From CAXMQZ01 sp963707075 (GTDB taxonomy: Bacteria > Acidobacteriota > Thermoanaerobaculia > Multivoradales > JAHEKO01), in contig CAVPOX010000004.1 in NCBI GenBank assembly GCA_963707075.1, positions 806,001-870,000 on the forward strand: a stretch of 64,000 nucleotides of DNA, written 5' to 3'. Positions 16,286-25,328 of the stretch are shown in pieces. Every line of letters starts with the position of its first letter. Position 1 is the stretch's first letter. A program made the position numbers and the translations under genes. The notes below the pieces were generated by a model. That model had not been told where the DNA came from and did not search any database. It saw only the letters and a program-made list of their open reading frames with translations.

Positions 16286-18397
16286 ATGATGATAGTCGTG
16301 GGGCTCGTCGCTGCAATCCTGGCCGTCGGTTGCTGCTGGGTCACCAGTCTTCTGGTCGCAGACCGCCTTCTGGCGGGAAGCTCGATCGTTGTTCGGCTGA
16401 CGGGTGCTTGTTGCCTGACGTTCTGGATCTTTGCCTGGCTGTTCGAGATCCTGTCCCTGGCGGGTGCCTTTCGCCTCACCGTAGTGATTGCCTTGGCTGT
16501 CATCGGTCCGATGACCGGGCTTTGGTATTGGTGGCCGCGAGTGGCGGAGGTTCTGGGGCGCGTTTGCACCGAGTACCGAGCAGAGGCCCGGGCTCTGGCA
16601 GGCGATCTGCGGTCACACCGGTGGGTCGCCATTGGCCTGGGGCTGGTGGGGGCTCACGTCGGGCTGCGGATGGTTCGTACACTCGCGACTCCCGCCCTGG
16701 GCTGGGACGACTTCACCTACCATCTCTTTCGAGCCGGCAGGTGGGTACAGAACGCCGGTGTCGTGCTGGAGCCAGCTCCCGATTCCTGGACCTACTACGA
16801 GTTCTTTCCCTGGGGCGGTGATCTGGTCTGGGCCTGGACCCTGGTTTGGGGAGTCGGGGACGTTCTCGTGCCGCTGGGCGCTATTGCTTTGTGGTGTGGG
16901 GTGCTACTGGGTGGATACGCGGTTGCCCGGGGGCTAGGGCAGGAGCGGTCGACAGCGCTGGTTGTCGCTACCGCGATTGCCATGTTGCCGAGTCAAATCA
17001 GCCAACTGAGCACCGCCTATGTCGACAACGCAGTATTGGCGATGGTGCTGTTCGTCTCGTTGTTCTTGTGGGTGTTTCTCGAGGACACGGCAGGCGAGGG
17101 GGCTGCCCTGATGTTCGGCATGGCTTGTGGTCTGGGATTGCTGGTCAAGATGTCCTTTCTCCCACTCCTGGCACCGGCGGCGGTCATCGTGCTGTGGTGG
17201 GCGATTCGCCGGCGCTGCTACGGAGACCTTCTCGGTTTTACTGCCGGTGTTTCGGTAGCTCTGCCGAACCTTCTGTTCAATTGGGCCGAGCGGGGTTCTC
17301 CCTTCTACCCTTTCGAGATCTCGAGGTTCTTGCCCTACAACGAGCAGCACTCGTGGATCTTGAGCAGACTCGGTGAGGGTGCCTCTCCCACGGAGCTGAT
17401 CCGGGCCGCCAAGGCACTGGTTATCAACGATTCGGCGATCGACCCATTTCTGAATGTGGGGATTCTGGGCGTCTTGCTGCTGGTCCTCGGCATTCTCGGT
17501 TCAACCACGCTGCTGGGCTCGCAGCGAGGCAGGTGGTTTCTGCTGTGGGTGTATACAGGAGGCGTGATCACCCTGGTCACGTTCTTCAGTCCGAAGAACA
17601 GCTCGATGTTTGCCTGGTGGACTCTGGTGATGGGGCGCCTGCTCGTCCCGAGCCTGGCTGGTTTGCTGGTGAGCAGCGGACTCGTCGGCGGGCGAATCGC
17701 GCGAGGGCTTCTGATGCCTGTCCTGTTGGTCGAGACCTGGATCTACGGGCACAGGCAGTGGCCTGCAGAGATGACGGCAGCTTTTCTGCAGGTCCTTGCT
17801 GTCATTTTCGCAATTGCTGGGCTGTGGTTCCTGCTGCGACGCAGCAGGTGGCGAACACGGGCTGTTGGGCCGGTGGTGATTGCCTCTCTGACGGTCGCCT
17901 TGCTGGCGATCATCGGTGTTCGGGAGCATTTCCGCTGGGCGGCCTACCGGTTGCACGGCGAGCGACAGCTATTCGATTTTCATGGCGTCCCGCCGGTCCA
18001 GGCGTGGCCTTTGTGGCGAGAAGTCGATGGGGCTGAGCCGAGCCGGATCGCGGTTACCGCAGGGTATGACCCGAGGATTCCCCACAATTGGTTTCGCTGG
18101 CCCTTCCTCGGCACCAGGCTGCAAAACGATGTTGTCTATCTGCCAGTCACAGCCGACGGTGAGATCGTCAGCTACTTCGATCGGGAGGCCCTGGTCGAAG
18201 CTGCGGATCGGAAGGCGTGGCTCCAACGGGTAGCCGATCAGGAGGTCGACTGGATCGCCGCGCTCGGACCCGCCACCATCGAGCACCGATGGATTCTCGA
18301 GCTGCCACGGATCTTTCCGCTGGAGATCTCCATGGGCGACAACCACTTCCTCCTGGCGCGCGTCGATCGCGCCGCCCTCGAACGATACCTGAACTAG
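16286..18397 (+). CDS. Polytopic membrane protein, GT-C glycosyltransferase-like
   Basis: This 703-residue protein has about a dozen or more hydrophobic helices. Between the third and fourth there is a periplasmic-type loop with GWDDFTYHLFRAGRW. An acidic DD plus aromatic pattern in the first large loop is typical of GT-C glycosyltransferases (ArnT/PMT/Dpm-using enzymes). The C-terminal 150 residues are soluble. No specific family can be named. Two adjacent ATGs (16286 and 16289) are possible starts. It interrupts the cytochrome island with no obvious functional link, so a role in lipid-linked sugar transfer is only inference. Confidence 0.6.
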   Translation: MMIVVGLVAAILAVGCCWVTSLLVADRLLAGSSIVVRLTGACCLTFWIFAWLFEILSLAGAFRLTVVIALAVIGPMTGLWYWWPRVAEVLGRVCTEYRAEARALAGDLRSHRWVAIGLGLVGAHVGLRMVRTLATPALGWDDFTYHLFRAGRWVQNAGVVLEPAPDSWTYYEFFPWGGDLVWAWTLVWGVGDVLVPLGAIALWCGVLLGGYAVARGLGQERSTALVVATAIAMLPSQISQLSTAYVDNAVLAMVLFVSLFLWVFLEDTAGEGAALMFGMACGLGLLVKMSFLPLLAPAAVIVLWWAIRRRCYGDLLGFTAGVSVALPNLLFNWAERGSPFYPFEISRFLPYNEQHSWILSRLGEGASPTELIRAAKALVINDSAIDPFLNVGILGVLLLVLGILGSTTLLGSQRGRWFLLWVYTGGVITLVTFFSPKNSSMFAWWTLVMGRLLVPSLAGLLVSSGLVGGRIARGLLMPVLLVETWIYGHRQWPAEMTAAFLQVLAVIFAIAGLWFLLRRSRWRTRAVGPVVIASLTVALLAIIGVREHFRWAAYRLHGERQLFDFHGVPPVQAWPLWREVDGAEPSRIAVTAGYDPRIPHNWFRWPFLGTRLQNDVVYLPVTADGEIVSYFDREALVEAADRKAWLQRVADQEVDWIAALGPATIEHRWILELPRIFPLEISMGDNHFLLARVDRAALERYLN

Positions 18398-18421
18398 CGG
18401 GAGGACCTCTGCGCCCTCCCG
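18398..18421 (+). terminator. Hairpin after the GT-C-like gene
   Basis: CGGGAGG pairs with CCTCCCG around a ten-base loop immediately after the stop codon. No T-run follows. Confidence 0.4.
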
Positions 18422-18549
18422 TGCGCCGGCACAGTGGCTGGCCGATTCAGGGGTTGTTTGGATTGCTCGGAACGGTGTGGCCTTGATTCGCTGAGCGCAG
18501 CCTCACCCGCCTCTGGCGGAGCGAGGCGAATCGAAGTGACAAGGGTCTG

Positions 18550-21510
18550 TTACCTGTACCCGAAGAGCATCGTGAAGATGATCAGCGCGATCAACGTCAA
18601 CCCGATGGTCAGCGCGAGAAAGCCGCCGAATTTGGCCATGCGCTGGGTGTTGGGACGCGGTGGATCGACGATGTGATCGTCCAGCTCACCCGCATTCTTC
18701 AACCGTTCGTACTCGCCAGGCTTGTCGTATTCGAGCTCTTCGAGGGTCATGGCGCCATGGAACATCACCTGATCGAGCGGGAACTTGTCCGGTCGGAAGT
18801 GGGTGTTGAAGAAGTGGATGGTGAAGATGAAACCCACTGCCAGCAGCGCCTCATCGCTGTGGATGATGGTCGCCACATTGACCGACCAGCCCGGCAGGAT
18901 GTGGGTGAAGGTCTCGGGGAACCACAAGATCAGTCCCGTGCCACCGATGATCAGAATGCCCCAGAGGACCGCGAAGTAGTCGAACTTCTCCCAGTAGGTG
19001 TAACGACCATAGCGGGGGCGTCCGCCGAGGCCGAAGAACCAGCGGATCGACTGAATGGCCTCCTTGAGGTCGCGGAAGGTGAACAGGATCGTGTCTTCAC
19101 CGTAGATTGCATCTTTCCACGACAATCCCTGGGTGACCTTGCGGTGCCGCACATACCAGAGGTGCCCGAGGAAGACTGCAAAGAGTATGAACGCGCCCAC
19201 GCGGTGGAGGGCAGCCATGCCAGCGAAGCCTCCAGAGAGAAAGGCAACGAATTCGGCCCACTTCATGTAGGAGAACTTCAGCGCCATACCGGTGAGCGCC
19301 AGGGTGAAGAAACTGACGACCATCCAGAAGTGCAGGATGCGGTTATACAGCGTGAAGCGCCGGAACGTCGGCTTGTGGTCGAACTCGGCCTGCTCCTTGT
19401 GCGCCTTCCACTCGTCCTTGGAGAGATAGAGCCGGACGAGCCACGCGAGGGTGTGGAGCAGAGCGAAGGTGAGTGTGCCGACGAGGAGAACGGTCATGAA
19501 CCAGAACGACCAGAAGAGCCACGGGTACTTCTCTGAATCGTGATGGGTGGCGTGGGTCAGGTAGCCCGCGAACTGCCGGTGTGAGCCCTCGTGGCACTGG
19601 CCGCAGGTCTCGACGACGTGGGTGCGTCCCAGCGTCGAATTCGGGTCCGTTGAAGGCAGGATCGCGTGGGTGCCGTGACAGTCGTAGCACTTGGCGGCGC
19701 CAGCCGAGCCCAGTCGCGACACCTTGCCGTGGAAGGTGTCGAAGAAGGTCTCGGCCTCATCGTGGTGACAGTCGCCACAGTGACGCATCATCGAGAACCG
19801 GAAGTCATCCACATCCGACCGGCTGATCTCGTGTGAGCTGTGACAGTTGTTGCAGGTCGGCAGCTCCTTGTCCGTGTCGTTGTTGTCGGGCCAGTGAATG
19901 CTCGTCTTGAAAATCTCGCCAATGCCGAGATGGCACTTCGAGCAAGTTTCCTGCACGTTGGCGGGATGCACGGTCGACCGCTCGTCGGAGGGTGGGAGCT
20001 CTCCATGGGCGGTATGACAGTCGGCGCAAGTGGCCGTAACGACCAGGCCGCTCTCCAGGAGACCCGTGCCGTGGATGCTGTCGACATAGCTCTGGACGAT
20101 GTCGGTGACGTCGGAGTGGATCCGAACTGCCGCCTGCTCGCCTGCCCTGTGGCACTCGGCGCATAGAAGTGGGACGTTTTGAGCGAAGGTCGGCGACAGC
20201 GGATTGGTCTTCTTCAGCGTGTTGTGGTTGCTATGACACGAGAGGCATCCCGGGGCGTCGGGGTCGCCCGCCGCATGGAGCGTGCCGTGGATGCTGCTGT
20301 CGAACTCCTGGACGACTTCGGCGTGGCAGATGGCGCAGTCGACCGGTGCGAGGTCGACGGCACAGGGGCGCTCCTCGAGAGAGGGATCGACGTCGGTGTG
20401 GCATTGACCGCAGGCCTTCTCTCCATGGGCCGATGTCAGGAAGGCGGCCTCATTGACATAGAGAGAGCCGGCGTTGGAATCGCGACCGGCGTCGATCGAC
20501 GGATCGCTGTGGCAGCGCAGGCAATCCTGGGTGGCGGCGGCGGTGGGGTAGAAGACCTTACGGATCTTGTGCGGTGAGTGGCAGTCCACACAGGCCGGAA
20601 CCTTGTCCGGGGATTCACGCCACAGCCGGCCTTCGACCACCGCACGATGGACTTGCTCGATCTGCGCATGGCACTGCTCGCAGGTGTTGGCGACGTTGTC
20701 CTCGTGGATGCTGGATCTGGTATCGGTGTGGGGCAGGATGAAATGGGATGTATGGCAGGAGGTGCACACGGCGGTGACGGTCAGGCCCTGCTTGTAGAGA
20801 CCCTCACCGTGAATGCTCATCGAGTAGTGCTCGAGAATGTGATCCTGGTGAATCTCGTGGGTCTGAGTTACTTCGGTTCCTTCCTGGTGGCACCGGCCAC
20901 AGAGAACAGGAATGTTCATGACCGCCGTCGGTGAGCTCTGGTCCCGGGCGCTGAGGATGCTGTGGCCACCATGACAGTCCGCGCAGCCGGGGGCGAGCGG
21001 GTCACCGCGTTCGGCGGCCTGGCCATGCAGACTCGCCAGGTGTTCGCGTCCCTGGCGCTGATGGCAGCTGGCGCACTCGACCTCCTGATCGGCCACGGGC
21101 TGGATCTCGTGGGCGCCGTGGCACCCCGCGCAGGTCGGTCCTTGGCCGCTGCTGCGCGCTGCGGCTCTGCCATGCAGGCTCTTGGCGTACTCCTCTGCTT
21201 CACCGTCGTGACACATGCCGCAGTCGACAGGCGCGACCTCTTCCTCGTGGAAGTCTTCGCCCTCGAGATCGGCGTGGCACATGATGCACTCCATATCTCC
21301 ATGGAGTGAGGCCTCGAAGGCTGCCTGGTCTACAAAGGCTGAGATCTCGGCACCGTTGCGCTCAGCGGTCAGGTCAGGGTCGGAATGACATTCAAAACAG
21401 AAATCATTGTCCTGGGCCGCAGCGGAACTAGGTGCGAGCGTCAGGAGCGCCAGAGCAGCGAAAGGAGTGAGGATGGAGGATCGATAGTTTCTGGAGAGCC
21501 ACAGGCGCAT
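18550..21510 (-). CDS. Giant 21-haem cytochrome c fused to dihaem-type cytochrome b membrane domain
   Basis: This 986-residue protein starts at an ATG with GGGAG eight bases upstream and has a signal peptide to about residue 33. I count 21 CxxCH motifs between residues about 38 and 650. The haem region is internally duplicated: haems 1-10 begin CFECHSDPDL and haems 11-18 begin CLRCHSDPSI. The second copy repeats the pattern of haems 1-3 and 6-10 but lacks counterparts of 4 and 5; haems 19-21 are extra. From about residue 665 a membrane domain follows, with helices containing LLHTLAWLVRLYL, YNRILHFWMVVSFFTLALTGMA, ALHRVGAFILFAVFLGHLW and IIHSDEALLAVGFIFTIHFF. The histidine pairs fit b-haem binding. 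It is CbcL-like in plan but about twice the haem count. Likely role: quinol oxidation with a long periplasmic wire. Confidence 0.87.
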   Translation of the reverse strand: MRLWLSRNYRSSILTPFAALALLTLAPSSAAAQDNDFCFECHSDPDLTAERNGAEISAFVDQAAFEASLHGDMECIMCHADLEGEDFHEEEVAPVDCGMCHDGEAEEYAKSLHGRAAARSSGQGPTCAGCHGAHEIQPVADQEVECASCHQRQGREHLASLHGQAAERGDPLAPGCADCHGGHSILSARDQSSPTAVMNIPVLCGRCHQEGTEVTQTHEIHQDHILEHYSMSIHGEGLYKQGLTVTAVCTSCHTSHFILPHTDTRSSIHEDNVANTCEQCHAQIEQVHRAVVEGRLWRESPDKVPACVDCHSPHKIRKVFYPTAAATQDCLRCHSDPSIDAGRDSNAGSLYVNEAAFLTSAHGEKACGQCHTDVDPSLEERPCAVDLAPVDCAICHAEVVQEFDSSIHGTLHAAGDPDAPGCLSCHSNHNTLKKTNPLSPTFAQNVPLLCAECHRAGEQAAVRIHSDVTDIVQSYVDSIHGTGLLESGLVVTATCADCHTAHGELPPSDERSTVHPANVQETCSKCHLGIGEIFKTSIHWPDNNDTDKELPTCNNCHSSHEISRSDVDDFRFSMMRHCGDCHHDEAETFFDTFHGKVSRLGSAGAAKCYDCHGTHAILPSTDPNSTLGRTHVVETCGQCHEGSHRQFAGYLTHATHHDSEKYPWLFWSFWFMTVLLVGTLTFALLHTLAWLVRLYLSKDEWKAHKEQAEFDHKPTFRRFTLYNRILHFWMVVSFFTLALTGMALKFSYMKWAEFVAFLSGGFAGMAALHRVGAFILFAVFLGHLWYVRHRKVTQGLSWKDAIYGEDTILFTFRDLKEAIQSIRWFFGLGGRPRYGRYTYWEKFDYFAVLWGILIIGGTGLILWFPETFTHILPGWSVNVATIIHSDEALLAVGFIFTIHFFNTHFRPDKFPLDQVMFHGAMTLEELEYDKPGEYERLKNAGELDDHIVDPPRPNTQRMAKFGGFLALTIGLTLIALIIFTMLFGYR

Positions 21511-21643
21511 GGCGCGTCTCCCGGATAGTCAGATCAGTGGTTCCAAGAATCTTCTCGACCGCGCGAGGCCGGCAGTCGACCAGAAACCCCCTGCGGTATA
21601 TCTGGCAGTCGAAGGATGACGGTCCGAACCCCGGACTGCCACC

Positions 21644-21658
21644 ACCAGGTGGGTGGGA
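21644..21658. promoter_or_regulatory. Variant dyad site with five-base spacer
   Basis: CCACC-N5-GGTGG, one base short of the usual spacer, 43-44 bp from site 7. It is treated as a degenerate partner of that site, upstream of the 21-haem gene. Confidence 0.3.
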
Positions 21659-21686
21659 TCGCGCCCACGGAAGGGCAGTCAGACGA

Positions 21687-21702
21687 CCACCCGATGAGGT
21701 GG
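21687..21702. promoter_or_regulatory. Candidate operator, recurring dyad site 7
   Basis: CCACC-CGATGA-GGTGG, in the 206-base gap before the 21-haem gene (ATG at 21510, minus strand). Confidence 0.5.
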
Positions 21703-21716
21703 GTTTCAAGCTGGAA

Positions 21717-23453
21717 TCAGTGAGCTGAGACCTGCCGGATCTTGAGAGCGAGGCCGATCAACAAGAGGACGATGACTCCCAGAGAGACGATCAACCCGGT
21801 GCGCCGATAGGCCAGTTCGTCGAGCGCTTCCGATCCGGCTTTCAGGCCCGCCAGGGCATGGTCCAGACCGATCGCCTGTTTTGCGACAAACTCGGAACTC
21901 TCTCCGATCTGGAAGTCGTGAACGAGAACCTGGAGCTCGACATCCGCGTCGACCGCCTGATCGATCTCGAGCAGGGCCTCGCGTGTTTCTACCCCGCCAC
22001 GTCTTGCCTGGAGCAAAACGCGCTCTGCCCTTGCCGTGGTGGAGATGATTTCGTGCATCTGATGCATGATCTCGCGCGAGGTGTTCAGACCGATCGGTTC
22101 ATCGGCCAAAATCGGCTCCTCGGCGTGACAGGAGTCGCACCTCGTGACACGCGCTTCGACCGGCTCTCCGGTCACTGGATCGTTGTAGGTGAAAGTCGTC
22201 TTGCCGATGCGAAACTTGTTCCAGAGCCGTGAGAACTCTGGGCGAAGCACGGCCTGCCCATCTTCTCCCGCGCCGGTCAGCGTGTGGTTGGGCAGCAGCA
22301 AAGCCTGGTCGACCAACCAGTTGTAGAGCGCTTCGCCTTCGATGCCCTGTGCTCCGGCCTCGGCCAACAGCTCCTCCCTGATCGCGTTGTGGTGCTCCCG
22401 AATCTTGGGCGGTTCTTCCAGAGCGAGCTCGACGGTGTCCGGCGGGCTATGGCAGAAAGCACAGGGTGTTGGAGGTGGCGGCGAGAACATACCGATGGTC
22501 GGCCTGACGATGCCGTGGTTACCGTGACAGGCACTGCACTCGCCAAACGATCGGATGCCGGTAAGAGCGGCCTGAGGCTCCGGTGCTTCGTGGCAGGCGG
22601 CACAACCCTCTTCGCCAGCTTCCGCGAGGAACTCGTTGTGAACTTCGAAAGCCGCGCTCTTCGGGCTGTTGCGAAAGAGCTCGGCTTCGCGCCCATGGCA
22701 CTGGCCACAGACGAAGTTCACCGAGTCGAGGCCGGGGGGCGCCGCCCCGTGATTGCCGTGGCAGTCGTTGCAGGTAGGCGCTGAGAGATCTTCCTTCTCG
22801 TACATGGACTTCGCATGGACGCTTTGTTGCCAGCGGGCAAACTGATCGATCGGGAGCGGTCTCCCATCCGGCAGAGTCGACGAGGCCATCCGGTCAGCGT
22901 CGGCGTGACAGGTCCGGCAGGTCTCCGCGACATTGGTCGGGTAGACCAGTGAGCTGGGATTGGTGGGGCTCAAGATGCCGTGGACCCCATGGCAGCTGAC
23001 ACAGTTGGCGACGCGCTCGTCGCCGGTGGTGAGTGCCGTACCGTGTTGGCTGGTCCAGTACTCCGCTTCCTGGTCGACACGGGCATCTGGCTTGAACCGC
23101 TTCATGTAGATCGGATCAGAGTGACAGCGACCGCAGAATCCAGGAATCTCCGCAAAAGCCGGGGCTCCCCGATATGGATTCTCGGCGAACTCCGGATCCA
23201 TCGCGGCATCCATGTCCTCGAACAGCGCAGAATCGGGATTTCCTCCGTGGCAGTCATGGCAGGAGAGGCCGGCCTTGGCATGGATGTCCTCCTGGTAGTC
23301 GGTCAGAATCTCGACATGCTCGGAGTCGAAAAGGTCTTCGTCGCCATGACAACCCAGGCATGAGCTGTCTGCGGCGATGACGGGCACAGCCGCGAGGAGG
23401 AGTGGCAGGAAGATGATTCTTGGAAGTGAAGTCTGCACAGTCAGCCTCTTCAT
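21717..23453 (-). CDS. Membrane-anchored 11-haem cytochrome c, partner of cytochrome b/Rieske
   Basis: This 578-residue protein has a signal peptide to about residue 26 (VPVIAADSS). It has 11 CxxCH motifs: CLGCH, CHDCH, CGRCH, CVSCH, CRTCH, CNDCH, CGQCH, CAACH, CSACH, CAFCH and CDSCH. A C-terminal anchor helix near 550-572 ends KIRQVSAH. The ATG at 23453 overlaps the cytochrome b stop (ATGA), so it is translationally coupled; a longer upstream frame lacks support. It takes the place cytochrome c1 has in a bc1 operon, as multihaem subunits do in some Geobacter Cbc-type complexes. A quinol:cytochrome reductase with a multihaem electron exit is the likely product of the three-gene operon. Confidence 0.9.
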   Translation of the reverse strand: MKRLTVQTSLPRIIFLPLLLAAVPVIAADSSCLGCHGDEDLFDSEHVEILTDYQEDIHAKAGLSCHDCHGGNPDSALFEDMDAAMDPEFAENPYRGAPAFAEIPGFCGRCHSDPIYMKRFKPDARVDQEAEYWTSQHGTALTTGDERVANCVSCHGVHGILSPTNPSSLVYPTNVAETCRTCHADADRMASSTLPDGRPLPIDQFARWQQSVHAKSMYEKEDLSAPTCNDCHGNHGAAPPGLDSVNFVCGQCHGREAELFRNSPKSAAFEVHNEFLAEAGEEGCAACHEAPEPQAALTGIRSFGECSACHGNHGIVRPTIGMFSPPPPTPCAFCHSPPDTVELALEEPPKIREHHNAIREELLAEAGAQGIEGEALYNWLVDQALLLPNHTLTGAGEDGQAVLRPEFSRLWNKFRIGKTTFTYNDPVTGEPVEARVTRCDSCHAEEPILADEPIGLNTSREIMHQMHEIISTTARAERVLLQARRGGVETREALLEIDQAVDADVELQVLVHDFQIGESSEFVAKQAIGLDHALAGLKAGSEALDELAYRRTGLIVSLGVIVLLLIGLALKIRQVSAH

Positions 23454-24619
23454 GGCTCGCGATCGTCTTCGTACCGCGTGCCGAGACTCAGCAGGAGCAT
23501 CAGTGCACCGGTGCCAACGACTATCCATATGGGTGTCAATGATCGATAACCCCAGGCAGTCATGCCAACGATGAATATCAGCACTACCACTCCGATCAGC
23601 GTGAACATGGGGCTGCGACCGGTCTCGGAGACGTTGCGGTCCAAAAAGGGAACCAGCACCAACAGCAAGCCGCCGAGGCCGAAGAGCAGAATCGGAATAG
23701 CCTCGTATTCGACGTGGAAGATCTCGCCCCCTGGCACCAGTTTCAACGTTTCGAACATGAACATGAAGTACCACTCGGGGCGAATGTCCTTGTAGGCCGG
23801 GGCGAACGGGTCGGCCTTCTCACCGAGCTCCCAGGGGAACAGCGCGGCAATGGCCGCCAGCACCCCGAGAGCGAGAATCCAGCCCCATAGATCGCGCAAC
23901 GCGAAATCGGGGAAGAACTTCATCGGCCTCCTGGTTGCTGCTTGCTTCTTCTGGTCCGGCGGAACGCTCATTCCCTGGATCTGGACCAGCAGCAGGTGAA
24001 GCACCAGCACGACGCTGGTGATGGCCGGCAGGATGGCTACGTGCCACCCATAGAACCTCGACAGGGTCCCACCGGTGACCCGGTCACCGCCCCGCAGGAA
24101 CCTGAGCGCCCACTCGCCAACGATCGGCACCGACCCGGCGATGTCGGTGCCCACTTTGGTGGCGAAGAAGGCGAGCTGATTCCAGGGCAGGAGGTAACCC
24201 GAGAATCCGAAAGCCATGGCGATGAACAGGAGCATGCACCCGGTGACCCAGGTGATCTCACGCGGGTTGCGATAGGCCTTGGTGAAGTAGACCGTGACCA
24301 GGTGGACAAAGGCGAAGAAGACCATCAGGTTGGCCGACCAGGAGTGGATCGAGCGAATCAACCAGCCGAAGGGGACCGTGGTCATGATGAACTCGACCGA
24401 CTCGAAGGCTCCATCTGCTGACGGACGGTAATAGAGCATCAACAGAATCCCGGTCATCACCTGGACCAGGAAGAAGAACATGGTCATACCGCCCAGGTAG
24501 TAGATGACGGTGTACCGGTGAACCGGGACGGTCTTCTTGGCCGCGAAGGCACCGGCGTCGGCGACGGGTAGTCGGTCGTCCAACCAATTGCGCAGACTGT
24601 CTACCGCTTCCTTGACCAT
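23450..24619 (-). CDS. Cytochrome b (bc1/b6f family) subunit
   Basis: This 389-residue inner-membrane protein has eight or so helices. The N-terminal part carries the b-haem histidines in IRSIHSWSANLMVFFAFVHLV and FYGWHVAILPAI..VLVLHLL, with the sequence GYLLPWNQLAFFATKVGT following the bc1 Q-o region. The C-terminal half has RPEWYFMFMFETLK, the PEWY motif of the quinol-oxidation site. N- and C-terminal halves are on one chain. It starts one base after the Rieske stop, and the multihaem gene overlaps its stop. It is the quinol-oxidising core of a bc-type complex. Confidence 0.95.
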   Translation of the reverse strand: MVKEAVDSLRNWLDDRLPVADAGAFAAKKTVPVHRYTVIYYLGGMTMFFFLVQVMTGILLMLYYRPSADGAFESVEFIMTTVPFGWLIRSIHSWSANLMVFFAFVHLVTVYFTKAYRNPREITWVTGCMLLFIAMAFGFSGYLLPWNQLAFFATKVGTDIAGSVPIVGEWALRFLRGGDRVTGGTLSRFYGWHVAILPAITSVVLVLHLLLVQIQGMSVPPDQKKQAATRRPMKFFPDFALRDLWGWILALGVLAAIAALFPWELGEKADPFAPAYKDIRPEWYFMFMFETLKLVPGGEIFHVEYEAIPILLFGLGGLLLVLVPFLDRNVSETGRSPMFTLIGVVVLIFIVGMTAWGYRSLTPIWIVVGTGALMLLLSLGTRYEDDREP

Positions 24620-24620
24620 T

Positions 24621-25115
24621 TCAGGCTTTCGAGATGACGATGGTCTGGGGTTGGTTGGGACCCTTGTAGACCAGGTCGACCTTGTAGGGCTCCAGAGGCT
24701 TGGGCGGCGGACCTGCCACCTGTTGGCCGTTCAGGTCGTACTCGCCGTTGTGGCAGTTGCACCATAGCCTCTTCTTGCCCTTCTGGAACTCGACGATGCA
24801 GTCCAGATGGGTGCAGGTGCCGGCGAAAGCGCGAAAATCCGTGTCCGAGACGCGAACCAGGATGACGGGCTCGACACCGAATCGAACAATCTTGTAGCCG
24901 ACTTCCAGTAGATCCGGATCGTTGGTCGGTCCGGCTTCGATCTGGTTGGTGGTCGACTCGGGGATGTCGGGCGGGCTGACGAACCTGGCGACTGGATAGA
25001 GCACCGAGGCGATGAGAGCGCCGAAGGTGGTGCCCAGAAACCAGTTGAGCAGGCGCCGACGGCCGACGTCGGGTTCTGGGGTTCCAGTTTCGATTCGCTC
25101 CTCAGGCTTTGCCAC
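24621..25115 (-). CDS. Rieske 2Fe-2S subunit of the bc-type complex
   Basis: This 164-residue protein has an N-terminal anchor (GRRRLLNWFLGTTFGALIA, about residues 20-40) and a C-terminal Rieske fold. The cluster ligands CTHLDC and CNCHNG are at about 100-130. A GTG start at 25115 is chosen because GGAGG lies six bases upstream; an ATG two codons earlier sits on top of that ribosome site. The frame is open much further but that is not a plausible leader. First gene of the operon Rieske - cytochrome b - 11-haem cytochrome. Confidence 0.92.
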   Translation of the reverse strand: MAKPEERIETGTPEPDVGRRRLLNWFLGTTFGALIASVLYPVARFVSPPDIPESTTNQIEAGPTNDPDLLEVGYKIVRFGVEPVILVRVSDTDFRAFAGTCTHLDCIVEFQKGKKRLWCNCHNGEYDLNGQQVAGPPPKPLEPYKVDLVYKGPNQPQTIVISKA

Positions 25116-25328
25116 TCTCATCCTCCCGGATTCAGACCTCGAGCGCTTGCAGTCGCGTAGCGCATAGTTTACCCGACTCTCGATGAATCCGGTCACACCG
25201 CAATCAGGTGGTTCCCGAGAAGGCACGCCCCGCCCAACGGTACGGTGATCGCCCCACCTTTCGGGAGAGGAAGCTCACAGCAAAGTCAACCCTTGAAGTT
25301 TCTCGCTGCAGGGATAAGGATAGAGAGT

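Noticed and set aside
25194..25215. Further dyad copy between the Rieske and CBS genes (CACACC-GCAATCA-GGTGG)
   Set aside because: The spacer is seven bases, one too long, and the outer bases do not match, so it was not counted.
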